64,000 bases of DNA, from NCBI RefSeq assembly GCF_005490785.1, contig NZ_CP027295.1, positions 310,001 to 374,000 of the forward strand, given 5' to 3'. Shown piece after piece: positions 8,451 through 16,538 of the stretch (position 1 is its first letter; each line of letters begins with the position of its first letter). The stretch comes from Brachybacterium sp. SGAir0954. GTDB lineage: Bacteria > Actinomycetota > Actinomycetes > Actinomycetales > Dermabacteraceae. The position numbers and the translations under genes were made by a program. The notes below the pieces were generated by a model. It made no database searches and was not told where the DNA came from. It saw only the letters and a program-made list of their open reading frames with translations.

Positions 8451-9980
8451 CTAGACCGCGGCGTCCCGCAGCGACGGGGCGAGCGAGGTGTACTCGTGGC
8501 CCGTGGGGGTCGTGATGCGCAGGACCTTCCCCGACGCGGCGACGGCGCCATCGGCATCGGCACTACCGGGCACGATGGCGGCGCTGGGCACGAGGGTGGC
8601 ACCGGGCACGAGGCCGGGCTCGAGGCGCGAGTCCCAGCCGGGCATCTCCCGCACGTGGTTGAAGCGCTCGCAGTGGCCGACGCCGTTGCTGAGGTCGGTG
8701 GCGCCGCCGTCGGCCGCGCGGTGCACGTGGTCGATGTCCCGGATCGGCGCATCGCACCAGGGCGTGCGGCAGTGCTGATCGCGCAGGCTGATGAAGCGGC
8801 GCACGGAGCCGGTGAAGAAGCGACGGCGGGTGTCCATGCCGTTCAGCTCCCCGGTGGCGGGATCCGTGTACAGCCGCCGGATCCAGCGCGAGGCCTCCTC
8901 CGGCGGGGCGATCGGCAGGGTGGCGCCCTGACGGTCCGCCGGTGGTGACTGCGGTGAGCGGAGCGGCGATCCAGCGCCGGGTGGGGACGCGGCCGTGCCA
9001 GGCGGCGGCAGGGCAGTGCCGGGCGGCGGCAGGACCGTGCCGGGCGGAAGCGTGCCGGGTGGGGGCGTGCCGCGATGCGGGGTGCGGAGCGCCGCGGTCG
9101 CCCCGAGCGCGAGGCCGCGGGCGACGCCGCCGGGGAGGGGCATGCCGTCGAGGGTGGCGGTCTCCTCCGCGCCGGCGAGCAGCGTGCGGTCCGTCATGAG
9201 CAGCTGGATCTCGATTGGCACCCCGACCATGGGGGACCGACCTGTCACGCGCTCCACGAGGAGATCCGCCATGACGGCCCCCGCGGGCAGCGAGCCGCTC
9301 TCCCCCGTGGCCCGGGCGGTCGCCGCCGCGGAGCGGAGCGCGGCGATCATGGCCACGCCGTCCTCGACGGGGACGAGGGCGTGGAGATGGCTCATGCCGT
9401 CCGGGGCCGGCCGCAGGCCCACACGCCGGGAGGCGACCGCGAGGGAGCGGCGGCGGACGGCGGCCTCCGGATCCAGGGACTGCGCGAGGGCGAGGGCCCG
9501 GCGGCCGGCGGCTCCGGCCGTCAGGGACGGGAGGACCGGGGCGAGGGCCTCGTCGATCCGGTCGCGGTCCTCCTCGTCCAGGAGCAGGACGTTCCGCGCC
9601 ACCTGGCTCGCACCCCAGTCGCTGATCCGGCCGCCCTCGAGGAGGCGCAGGGTGCGGGGAAGGCTCTCGACCAGCACGCGATGGAAGGTGAGCTGGTCCG
9701 AGGCCTGCTTGGGGGTGACCCGGCGGGCGAGGGCGAGCTGATCCGCGATCCCCCTGCCCAGGTCCTTGCGGGGCACGCCGAGCCGGCTCTGCTCCTCCAG
9801 CTGCGCGTCGCGGAAGGCGACCTCCGCCCGCGCCTGGACCGCGCTCAGCGAGGCCTTCGCCGACTCGAGCGCGGCGATGAGGTCGATCTGGACGACACCG
9901 GGGATCGCGGAGAGCTGCTCCGACGAGGGCGCACCGGCGAGCAGATCCGCCATGTCACGCATCCATTCTTCGACCATCAT
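8451..9980 (-). CDS. DUF222 / HNH endonuclease-domain protein (13E12-like)
   Basis: A 509-residue protein with an N-terminal DUF222 domain (about 1-290) and a C-terminal HNH motif (RDQHCRTPWCDAP, then DIDHVHRAADGG, then NGVGHCERFNH). A Pro/Gly-rich insert around residues 300-350 is encoded by the short repeats at 8994-9075. The start at 9980 is chosen for the GGGGGAGGGGG site just upstream; the 36 codons before it are poorly coding. Such proteins are abundant in actinobacteria and resemble the mycobacterial 13E12 repeat family. Nuclease activity is inferred from the motif, and the biological role is unknown. A second copy lies at 62145-63923. Confidence 0.85.
   Translation of the reverse strand: MMVEEWMRDMADLLAGAPSSEQLSAIPGVVQIDLIAALESAKASLSAVQARAEVAFRDAQLEEQSRLGVPRKDLGRGIADQLALARRVTPKQASDQLTFHRVLVESLPRTLRLLEGGRISDWGASQVARNVLLLDEEDRDRIDEALAPVLPSLTAGAAGRRALALAQSLDPEAAVRRRSLAVASRRVGLRPAPDGMSHLHALVPVEDGVAMIAALRSAAATARATGESGSLPAGAVMADLLVERVTGRSPMVGVPIEIQLLMTDRTLLAGAEETATLDGMPLPGGVARGLALGATAALRTPHRGTPPPGTLPPGTVLPPPGTALPPPGTAASPPGAGSPLRSPQSPPADRQGATLPIAPPEEASRWIRRLYTDPATGELNGMDTRRRFFTGSVRRFISLRDQHCRTPWCDAPIRDIDHVHRAADGGATDLSNGVGHCERFNHVREMPGWDSRLEPGLVPGATLVPSAAIVPGSADADGAVAASGKVLRITTPTGHEYTSLAPSLRDAAV
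8994..9075. repeat. Degenerate short tandem repeats inside the HNH gene
   Basis: About five degenerate repeats of 15-21 bases, each beginning GTGCCGGGC or GTGCCAGGC, encode a PPPGT-type Pro/Gly/Thr-rich linker between DUF222 and HNH. All spacings are multiples of three, so the frame is preserved. The region is likely variable in length between strains. Confidence 0.6.
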
Positions 9981-10255
9981 TCCCCCTCCCCCAAGCGTCA
10001 GATCAATTATCCACGTCGACACACACCCATCGATCTGACCTGCGTCGTCCAGTGGATATATTCTCCCAGAACACCCGTTCGACAACAACGCCTACTCGCC
10101 AGTAACATGAAGTTGTGGATAACCACAGAGTGGGGAGGAACGATTCATCGCTCCTCCCCTGGCCGGCTCCTCGGCTATGGGGAGGAACGGCGGGATCGGG
10201 GGCCGATCGAGCCGCGGAGCCGCGGAGCCGCGACGCTCAGCGCACGGGGGCGGGG
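9981..10255. promoter_or_regulatory. Intergenic region with two DnaA-box-like 9-mers
   Basis: This AT-richer gap lies between the DUF222-HNH start and the stop of the DUF2127 gene. It holds TTATCCACG at 10007-10015 and a perfect reversed DnaA box TGTGGATAA at 10114-10122. The latter is the left part of an inverted repeat TGTGG-ATAA-CCACA (10114-10127). These could bind DnaA or simply serve as an operator. There is no cluster of boxes and no dnaA/dnaN nearby, so it is not proposed as an origin. Confidence 0.35.
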
Positions 10256-10834
10256 TCAGGACCCGCTGCCGCCCCGGAGCGAAGACGTCGCGTCCGTCCC
10301 ACGGCGCGGACGGAAGGCGGCGAGGGTGCTGCGCCAGGTCTCGTGGAGGGTGCGCCCGTGGCGCCATTCGCGCCAGGTCAGCAGGATGATCGCGAGGTCC
10401 AGCACGGTGAGCAGCGCCATGCCCCACGTCGGCCCCACCACGAGGGCATAGACCTGGTAGACGAGGAACACGCCGAGCGCCCCGATCGCCCAGGGGTAGA
10501 CCCGGCGGGACCCCAGGAGGAGGGCGGCGACGATCGCGACCTTCACGACGCCGTGGAGGAGCACGTAGGCGGCGAGGAAGGTCGTGGTCCCCGTGTCGAG
10601 GTGGGCGAGGGAGTGCAGGAGCGCGCGGGCGATCGCGTCGTCGGGGTCCTCGCGCAGCTCCCCCGCGGTGAGCAGACGGGCGAGGTGCTGCAGCTGCGCG
10701 GGGGTCGTGACGAGGAGCAGCACCCCGCCGATCAGCTCGAGCAGGCCGTCGATGCCCTTCCCCACCACGCCGACGAGGAAGACGAGGTCCAGGACCGGGC
10801 GGGAGCGATGGGCGTGCGGACTCGTGGCGACCAT
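10256..10834 (-). CDS. DUF2127 membrane protein
   Basis: A 192-residue membrane protein with four membrane segments, near residues 14-44, 86-107, 112-133 and 135-153. The DUF2127 features are visible: a VVGKGIDGLLELIGGVLLL first segment and a HGVVKVAIVAALLL segment. The family is unassigned; it is small, helical and of unknown transport or scaffold role. The Met at 10834 fits the start of the hydrophobic pattern. A TACGCT box lies further upstream. The C-terminus is a basic, Ser/Gly-rich cytoplasmic tail. Confidence 0.8.
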   Translation of the reverse strand: MVATSPHAHRSRPVLDLVFLVGVVGKGIDGLLELIGGVLLLVTTPAQLQHLARLLTAGELREDPDDAIARALLHSLAHLDTGTTTFLAAYVLLHGVVKVAIVAALLLGSRRVYPWAIGALGVFLVYQVYALVVGPTWGMALLTVLDLAIILLTWREWRHGRTLHETWRSTLAAFRPRRGTDATSSLRGGSGS

Positions 10835-10911
10835 GCCGACTCCCCTCCCCCGGCGCAGGCTGCGACCGATGCGGCGAAGCGTAGCGCCGGGGGCCGGGAG
10901 GGCTCTCGGCG

Positions 10912-11340
10912 TCAGACGACGGAGTGCCGCACGAGGCAGAAGGGATGCCCGGCCGGGTCGAGGTAGACCTTGAACGACCCCGAGGCGGAGGGCTGGTGCT
11001 CGTGGACCGTCGCGCCGAGGGAGAGGACGCGCGGCTCGGCCTCCTCGACGTCGCTCACGGAGAAGTCGAGGTGGAACTGCTGGGGGTGGGTGCCCGTCGG
11101 CCAGGTCGGGGCGACGTAGTCGTCGATCCGCTGGAAGGCCAGGGTCGCCTCGCCCTCGAGGTTCTCCGGGGTGATGCCGCCGCGCGGCGGGGTGAGGGTC
11201 GTCCAATCGCGGTCGGAGCCCTCCTCGATGCGCCAGGTCAGCAGCTTCGCGTAGAAGGTCCCGAGCTCGAGCGCGTCCGGGCAGTCGAGGACGACGAGGT
11301 CGAGGCGGGGGATGACGGGGTCCTGGTCCAGGTTCTCCAT
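10912..11340 (-). CDS. VOC-family (glyoxalase-like) protein
   Basis: A 142-residue single vicinal-oxygen-chelate protein with paired beta-alpha-beta-beta-beta modules. LDLVVLDCPDALELGTFY opens module one and QFHLDFSVSDVEEAEPRVLSLGA opens module two, followed by a VYLDPAGHPFCLV C-terminus. His, Glu and Asp metal-ligand positions are only partly conserved. The family includes glyoxalases, dioxygenases and resistance proteins; the substrate is unknown. A TACCGT box (11347-11352 on the opposite strand) sits 6 bases before the ATG and there is no Shine-Dalgarno, so it is probably leaderless. It is divergent from the rhodanese gene across about 240 bases in which I see no other gene. Confidence 0.85.
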   Translation of the reverse strand: MENLDQDPVIPRLDLVVLDCPDALELGTFYAKLLTWRIEEGSDRDWTTLTPPRGGITPENLEGEATLAFQRIDDYVAPTWPTGTHPQQFHLDFSVSDVEEAEPRVLSLGATVHEHQPSASGSFKVYLDPAGHPFCLVRHSVV

Positions 11341-11578
11341 GACGACACGGTAGGGCGCGAGGAGTGCTCCGGGAAGGCACTTCGCAGGTTCCGGCCCGCA
11401 GCGTCGCCCGCCGGACGCCCCGGGGACGCACGCTGTTCACACGAGCACCCCGCGGCACCATCGCCGCCTCCCGGGTGACAGACTGGTGGGGTCCGCATCG
11501 CCGGCGCGCGAGCGGCCCCGGACGGCGCCCCGTCGTCCGTTCCCGGCCCTCACGCCGCGCCGCATCGAAGGAGGCCCC

Positions 11579-12496
11579 ATGCCCATCGCCCTCGACCCGA
11601 GTCCCGCACTGCAGGAGTTCGCGCATCCCGAGAAGCTCGTGACGACCGAGTGGCTCGCCGAGCGGATCGCCGCCGGCGAGGCCGACGGCCCCGAGCTCGT
11701 CGTCGTCGAGTCCGACGAGGACGTGCTGCTCTACGAGACCGGGCACATCCCCGGCGCCGTGAAGATCGACTGGCACCTCGACCTCAACGACCAGGTCACC
11801 CGCGACTACGTGGACGGCGAGGCCTTCGCGGCGCTCATGGACCGCCACGGCATCACGCGCGGGACCACCGTCGTGCTCTACGGCGACAAGTCGAACTGGT
11901 GGGCCGCCTACGCCCTGTGGGTGTTCGAGCTGTTCGGCCACGAGGACGTGCGTCTGCTCGACGGCGGCCGTGCCGCCTGGCAGGCCGAGGGGCGCGAGCT
12001 GACCACCGCGGAGCCCACGCGCGCCGCGAGCAGCGGGTATCCCGTGATCGAGCGCCAGGACGCGCCGATCCGCGCCTTCCGCGACGACGTGCTCGGCTTC
12101 CTCGGCGGGCAGCTGATCGACGTCCGCTCCCCCGCCGAGTACACCGGCGAGCGGACCCACATGGCGGACTACCCGCAGGAGGGCACCGTGCGCGGCGGGC
12201 ACATCCCCACCGCGCGCTCCGTGCCGTGGGCCCGCGCCGCCGCGGAGGACGGACGCTTCAAGCCGCGCGCCGAGCTCGAGGCGATCTACCTGCAGGAGCT
12301 CGGCTACGACGCCGCGCAGCCGACGATCGCGTACTGCCGGATCGGGGAGCGCTCCTCCCACACCTGGTTCGTGCTGCGGTACCTCCTGGGCTTCGAGGAC
12401 GTCCGCAACTACGACGGCTCGTGGACCGAGTGGGGCAACGGCGTGCGCCTGCCCGTCGCGGTGGGCACCGAGCCGGGCGAGGCGCCGGCCCGATGA
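11579..12496 (+). CDS. Thiosulfate/mercaptopyruvate sulfurtransferase (two-domain rhodanese)
   Basis: A 305-residue tandem rhodanese. The inactive N-terminal domain (about 20-140) has a [11 protein letters not shown] segment. The active C-terminal domain (about 165-295) carries the persulfide Cys at residue 253 in the [11 protein letters not shown] loop, as in mycobacterial CysA-type enzymes. It moves sulfane sulfur to acceptors. The start at 11579 is chosen for the GAAGGAGG ribosome site 5 bases upstream. Its stop overlaps the start of a SufE-like gene (ATGA), which fits a sulfur-transfer unit in the cytosol. Confidence 0.92.
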   Translation: MPIALDPSPALQEFAHPEKLVTTEWLAERIAAGEADGPELVVVESDEDVLLYETGHIPGAVKIDWHLDLNDQVTRDYVDGEAFAALMDRHGITRGTTVVLYGDKSNWWAAYALWVFELFGHEDVRLLDGGRAAWQAEGRELTTAEPTRAASSGYPVIERQDAPIRAFRDDVLGFLGGQLIDVRSPAEYTGERTHMADYPQEGTVRGGHIPTARSVPWARAAAEDGRFKPRAELEAIYLQELGYDAAQPTIAYCRIGERSSHTWFVLRYLLGFEDVRNYDGSWTEWGNGVRLPVAVGTEPGEAPAR

Positions 12497-12969
12497 GCCC
12501 GATCGACCACACCGTGCCCGACGCCCAGGACGCCCTGCCGGAGGCCTTCCAGGAGATCGCCGACGACTTCCACGCCCTGGGCCCGAAGGACCGCCTGCAG
12601 CTGCTGCTGGAGTTCTCGCAGTCGCTGCCGGAGCTGCCCGAGCGCTACGCGGAGCACCCCGAGCTGCTCGAGCCGGTCCCCGAGTGCCAGTCGCCGATCT
12701 TCCTGGTCACGGAGGTGGAGGGCAGCGGTCGCGAGGCGATCGCGCACCTGTTCTTCTCCGCCCCGCAGGAGGCGCCGACGACCCGCGGCTTCGCCTCGAT
12801 CCTCGCGGAGGCGCTCGACGGGCGCACCGTGGGCGAGGTGCTCGACACCCCGGAGGGCGTGACCCGGGGGCTGGGCCTCGCGGAGGTCGTGAGCCCGCTG
12901 CGGCTGAACGGCATGGCGGGCATGCTCGCCCGCATCAAGCGTCAGCTGGTGGAGAAGGCCGGGGCCTGA
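12493..12969 (+). CDS. SufE-family sulfur acceptor protein
   Basis: A 158-residue SufE/CsdE-type protein. The conserved Cys is at residue 65 in ECQSPIFL, in the position where SufE proteins accept the persulfide from SufS. The pattern continues with the C-terminal [23 protein letters not shown] helix region. It is coupled to the rhodanese by a 4-base overlap. It is not next to a suf operon here, so the likely partner is the rhodanese itself or a remote SufS-type desulfurase. Confidence 0.9.
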   Translation: MSPIDHTVPDAQDALPEAFQEIADDFHALGPKDRLQLLLEFSQSLPELPERYAEHPELLEPVPECQSPIFLVTEVEGSGREAIAHLFFSAPQEAPTTRGFASILAEALDGRTVGEVLDTPEGVTRGLGLAEVVSPLRLNGMAGMLARIKRQLVEKAGA

Positions 12970-12991
12970 GCCCGCGCCGGGCGAGCCCGGG

Positions 12992-13945
12992 TCAGCTGCG
13001 GTCGCCGCGGCGGTCGTAGGCATTCCGCAGCTTCCCGGCACCGTTTTTCGCGGCGTGGAACACCTTCTGACCCGCCTCGGAGCGGTAGAAGTCGTTCGCG
13101 GCGCCGAAGGCCCGGCGGCCGGTCTCCGAGTTCGCGAAGCGCCAGGCCGCGTCGAGGGGCACCTTCGCGCCCTGCGCGCCGGCGGTGCCGCGGCCGCCGT
13201 CGGCGTCGGTGGTGCCGGCCGACGGCGACGTCCCCGACGGCTCGCCCCGACCCGGGCGCCCCTCGCGCTCCGCCGCGGGGGCGGGGTCGCAGCGGCCGGC
13301 CTCGATCTCCTCGTGGCGACGTCGGGCGATCTGCAGCTCGAGCGGCGTGCGCACGAGCCGCACGAGCGCCTCGCGCACCTCCTCGCGGATCGTCGCGGCC
13401 TCCTTCGCCACGAACTCCTCCTCGCTGCGCGGGGTGCCCTCGGGCAGCAGGGTCGCCTCGCCGCGGGAGTCTCGCTCGGCGAGCTCTGCCTGCTGCAGCG
13501 CCCAGGCGCGGCCCAGCAGGTAAGAGACCAGATCGGCGGCGGCCTCGGGTCCCAGGCCGTAGCCGTCCCGAGCGGTCGCGGAGCGCAGCAGGGCGCGGGC
13601 GTCGTCCGCCTCGAGGGTGCTCGGGGCGATGTCGAGGGCGCCGATGACGTCCTGCGTGAACAGCTGGAACTCGGCGTCGCCGGGGATGTCGGCGCGACGC
13701 AGCTCGGCGCGGCCGAAGTCCGGGGGCAGGGTCACGTGGCGCACGCCGTCGCGCGCGAACTCGTCCTGCGCGGCGCGGCGGGCGAGTCGACGGGCGGAGC
13801 GGACCACGGCGGCCGCGTCGGCGGAGCGGGGCAGGTCGGGGTCGATCGCGCGCGCCTCGGCGAGCAGGCGCGAGCGCTCACGGGCGGCGGCGCCGAGCGG
13901 CAGTGACGGGAGCGTGCGGGGCAGCGGGAGACGTCGCGGGGACAT
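12992..13945 (-). CDS. Conserved hypothetical protein
   Basis: A 317-residue soluble protein of unknown family. It opens with a basic, Pro-rich start, then has a long helical part rich in Ala/Arg/Glu (about 30-210), a disordered Gly/Ser/Pro linker (about 230-265), and a C-terminal 50 residues with aromatic and basic residues (AWRFANSETGRRAF, then FYRSEAGQKVFHAAKNGAGK). No catalytic motif or membrane segment is seen. The start at 13945 has a strong GGAGGTGA site. It is divergent from the M20 peptidase; a TACGAT box lies about 35 bases upstream. Confidence 0.6.
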   Translation of the reverse strand: MSPRRLPLPRTLPSLPLGAAARERSRLLAEARAIDPDLPRSADAAAVVRSARRLARRAAQDEFARDGVRHVTLPPDFGRAELRRADIPGDAEFQLFTQDVIGALDIAPSTLEADDARALLRSATARDGYGLGPEAAADLVSYLLGRAWALQQAELAERDSRGEATLLPEGTPRSEEEFVAKEAATIREEVREALVRLVRTPLELQIARRRHEEIEAGRCDPAPAAEREGRPGRGEPSGTSPSAGTTDADGGRGTAGAQGAKVPLDAAWRFANSETGRRAFGAANDFYRSEAGQKVFHAAKNGAGKLRNAYDRRGDRS

Positions 13946-14099
13946 CGGGTCACCTCCGGGATCGGCCTGGACCCCCATCGTAGGGCGGCCCGCTCCCGTG
14001 ACGCCGGGTGACCTGGCTGTGGGCCGCGCAGTGCGGGGGGCGCTACCGTGGCGGGAGCACGTCCGAACCCGCCGGCCAGCACCTCCAGGAGCCCCCTCC

Positions 14100-15458
14100 A
14101 TGCCCATCGCCGATCCCACCGCCGCCGAGCTCGAACAGCTGCAGGACGAGGCGGTGCGGCTCACCCAGGAGCTCATCCGCATCGACACCTCGAACTTCGG
14201 CGGGAACGATCCGGAGACCTGGGGCAAGGGCGAGACGGAGGCCGCCGACCACGTGGTCGCGCAGCTGCGCGAGGTGGGGCTCGAGCCGGAGGTGTACGAG
14301 TCCGCGCCGGGCCGGCCGACGGTGGTCGTCACCCTCCCCGGTGAGGACCGCGAGCGGGGCGGGCTCATCATCCACGGCCACCTCGACGTGGTCCCCGCGC
14401 GGGCGGAGGACTGGAGCGTGGACCCGTTCGGCGGGGAGATCCGCGACGGGATGCTCTACGGCCGCGGCGCCGTGGACATGAAGGACATGGTCGGGATGAT
14501 GCTCGCGCTCGTCCGTCACATCGCCCGCACGGGCGCCACTCCCCCGCGGGACCTGCGCCTGATCTTCTTCGCGGACGAGGAGAACGGCAGCGTGTGGGGC
14601 GCGAAGTGGCTGGTCGCGGAGCATCCCGAGCTGTTCGAGGGGTACACCGAGGCGATCAGCGAGGTGGGCGGCTACTCGATCACCCTGCCGGAGCAGGCGA
14701 CCGGCGAGGACGTGCGCGCCTATCTCGTGCAGACGGCGGAGAAGGGCTACGCGTGGGGCCGGCTGCGGGCCACGGGCCGGGCCGGCCACGGCTCCGTGCC
14801 CAACGCCGAGAACGCGATCGTGCGCCTTGCACGGGCGATCACCGCGATCGACGAGCACGAGTTCCCGATCGAGTACGTGGCGAGCGTGCGGGCCCTGTTC
14901 GACGGGGTCACCGAGATCACCGGCACCGCCTGGGACGAGGAGGACGTCGACGCGTTCCTGCCGCTGCTGGGCGGGGCGCGGCAGTTCGTCACGGGGACCC
15001 TGCGGGACTCCGCGAACATCACCCAGCTCGACGCGGGATACAAGGTCAACGTCATCCCGCAGACGGCGGAGGCGGGCTTCGACGTACGCTACCTGCCCGG
15101 GCACCTCGACGAGGTGCTCGATCTGCTGCGCAAGCTCGCGGGGGAGCACGTCGAGGTCGTGATCGACAACCTCGGCGTCGACACCGACGCCCCGCGCGAG
15201 GGCGCGCTGTACGACGCGATGGCGGCGGCCCTCCAGGCGGAGGACCCGGGCTCGAAGGTGCTGCCGTACTGCCTGAGCGCGGGCACCGACAACAAGCCGC
15301 TGACCCAGCTGGGCATCGCCGGCTACGGCTTCACGCCGCTGCAGCTCCCCGCGGATCTCGACTTCGCGCCGCTGTTCCACGGCATCGACGAGCGGGTGCC
15401 GGTGGACGCGATCCGCTTCGGCGCGCGGGTGCTGCTGCGCCTCGTGCGCGACTGCTGA
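14100..15458 (+). CDS. M20-family metallopeptidase / amidohydrolase
   Basis: A 452-residue dizinc M20/M25/M40 peptidase. Metal-site motifs are HGHLDVVP (His92, Asp96 region), a GRGAVDMKDM segment that gives the bridging Asp, and DEENG that gives the general base Glu. The dimerisation lid follows the GHGSVPNAENA segment. The family hydrolyses dipeptides, acylated amino acids or related amides in the cytosol. No signal peptide is seen. Substrate cannot be told from the sequence. A TACCGT box at 14043-14048 suits a leader of about 50 bases. Confidence 0.9.
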   Translation: MPIADPTAAELEQLQDEAVRLTQELIRIDTSNFGGNDPETWGKGETEAADHVVAQLREVGLEPEVYESAPGRPTVVVTLPGEDRERGGLIIHGHLDVVPARAEDWSVDPFGGEIRDGMLYGRGAVDMKDMVGMMLALVRHIARTGATPPRDLRLIFFADEENGSVWGAKWLVAEHPELFEGYTEAISEVGGYSITLPEQATGEDVRAYLVQTAEKGYAWGRLRATGRAGHGSVPNAENAIVRLARAITAIDEHEFPIEYVASVRALFDGVTEITGTAWDEEDVDAFLPLLGGARQFVTGTLRDSANITQLDAGYKVNVIPQTAEAGFDVRYLPGHLDEVLDLLRKLAGEHVEVVIDNLGVDTDAPREGALYDAMAAALQAEDPGSKVLPYCLSAGTDNKPLTQLGIAGYGFTPLQLPADLDFAPLFHGIDERVPVDAIRFGARVLLRLVRDC

Positions 15459-15476
15459 GGCGCGCGGGCGGGCCGG

Positions 15477-16154
15477 TCAGGCCGTCGGCGCCGCCGTCGG
15501 CCCCGGCTCGTCGTCGACGCGCACGGGGACCTCGGGGATCGGGTCCTCGGGGCCGACGCCCGTGAACCAGAACGGGAGGACGCGCAGCAGGATCGTGAGC
15601 AGCTCCCGCGGGTCGAGCTCCTCCCCGGCGAGGGCCTTCTCCTCGGTGTCCAGCAGCCACGCGGCGATGACGTGGATGTAGCCGCCCGCGAGGAAGCGGG
15701 ACATCTCCCGCTGCGGGAGGTGCGAGGGCACCTCGTCGCCGAGCACCTGGAAGGCGTGCTCGAAGAGCTCGGCGTAGATCCGCACGAGCCCCATGTAGGG
15801 GCGCTGGGTGAACTTCCAGTCGATCGCACCGCGCAGGAAGGCATGGTGCTCGACCACGTAGGCGGAGGTCACCGCGGCGGAGTACTGGACGATCTCCTGC
15901 ACGCTGCGGCCCTGGTGGAACAGGGCGACCGTCTCGACGCGGATCCCGTCGAGCAGCTCGTGGACCATCGCGCCGATGAGGTCGTCGAGGCCTCCGAAGT
16001 GGCTGTAGAAGGCGGCACGACTGACGCCCGCCCGCTTGGCCAGTGCGTTGACGGTGACCTCGCCGTCCGCGGCGCTCAGCTCGCGGGCGGCGGCGTAGAT
16101 CGCTGCGCGGGTACGGGCCGGACGGGGGTCCGGGGCGCGCTCATCGGATGCCAT
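15477..16154 (-). CDS. TetR-family transcriptional regulator
   Basis: A 225-residue repressor. The N-terminal helix-turn-helix is at about residues 30-62 (VTVNALAKRAGVSRAAFYSHFGGLDDLIG), and a ligand-binding all-helical C-terminal domain follows. It is divergently transcribed from the HPr gene. The gap contains a 7+7 palindrome (16170-16188) of the kind TetR dimers bind, so autoregulation and control of HPr are both plausible. The inducer is unknown. The adjacent efflux gene (16539-17789) is another candidate target, because TetR proteins often control exporters. Confidence 0.9.
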   Translation of the reverse strand: MASDERAPDPRPARTRAAIYAAARELSAADGEVTVNALAKRAGVSRAAFYSHFGGLDDLIGAMVHELLDGIRVETVALFHQGRSVQEIVQYSAAVTSAYVVEHHAFLRGAIDWKFTQRPYMGLVRIYAELFEHAFQVLGDEVPSHLPQREMSRFLAGGYIHVIAAWLLDTEEKALAGEELDPRELLTILLRVLPFWFTGVGPEDPIPEVPVRVDDEPGPTAAPTA

Positions 16155-16169
16155 TCGCACATCGTAAGG

Positions 16170-16188
16170 CCGGTTCTTGGGGAACCGG
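16170..16188. promoter_or_regulatory. Palindromic operator candidate between tetR-type gene and HPr
   Basis: The 19-base site reads CCGGTTC-TTGGG-GAACCGG, a perfect 7-base inverted repeat with a 5-base centre. It lies 16 bases upstream of the TetR-family start and about 18 bases before a TACCCT -10 box (16206-16211) for HPr. Size and position match typical TetR operators. Confidence 0.5.
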
Positions 16189-16247
16189 GACAGGGCGCGA
16201 CGGCGGTACCCTTTCCCGGACCGCCGCAGCACAGAGAGGCACTGCCG

Positions 16248-16520
16248 ATGGCACAGCGCACCGTGAGGATCGCGAGCACGAGCGGGCTCCACGCCCGCCC
16301 CGCCGCGATCTTCTCCCAGGCCGCGACGGAGCAGTCCGTCGAGGTCACCGTCCAGAAGCAGGGGGGCGACGCCGTCCCGGCGCGGAGCATCCTCATGCTC
16401 CTGACGATCGGCGCCGACCACGGCGACGAGGTCACGCTGCGGGCCGAGGGCGAGGGCGCCGACGAGGCCGTCGACGCGCTCGCGGCGCTGCTCGAGAAGA
16501 ACCTCGACGAGGAGTACTGA
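16248..16520 (+). CDS. ptsH: Phosphocarrier protein HPr
   Basis: A 90-residue HPr. The phosphorylated His15 is in TSGLHARPAA, and the regulatory Ser47 in PARSILMLLTIGADHGDEV. Length matches the family (85-90). HPr passes phosphate from enzyme I to sugar-specific EII proteins in the PTS. The gene stands alone here, with no ptsI or EII genes in the window. A GAGAGG ribosome site precedes the start. Divergent transcription from a TetR-type gene over a palindrome suggests local regulation. Confidence 0.93.
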   Translation: MAQRTVRIASTSGLHARPAAIFSQAATEQSVEVTVQKQGGDAVPARSILMLLTIGADHGDEVTLRAEGEGADEAVDALAALLEKNLDEEY

Positions 16521-16538
16521 GCCCACCCTCACGAGCGG

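Noticed and set aside
9981-10255. Replication origin
   Set aside because: Only two DnaA-like boxes, no AT-rich unwinding cluster, and no dnaA, dnaN, recF or gyrB nearby.
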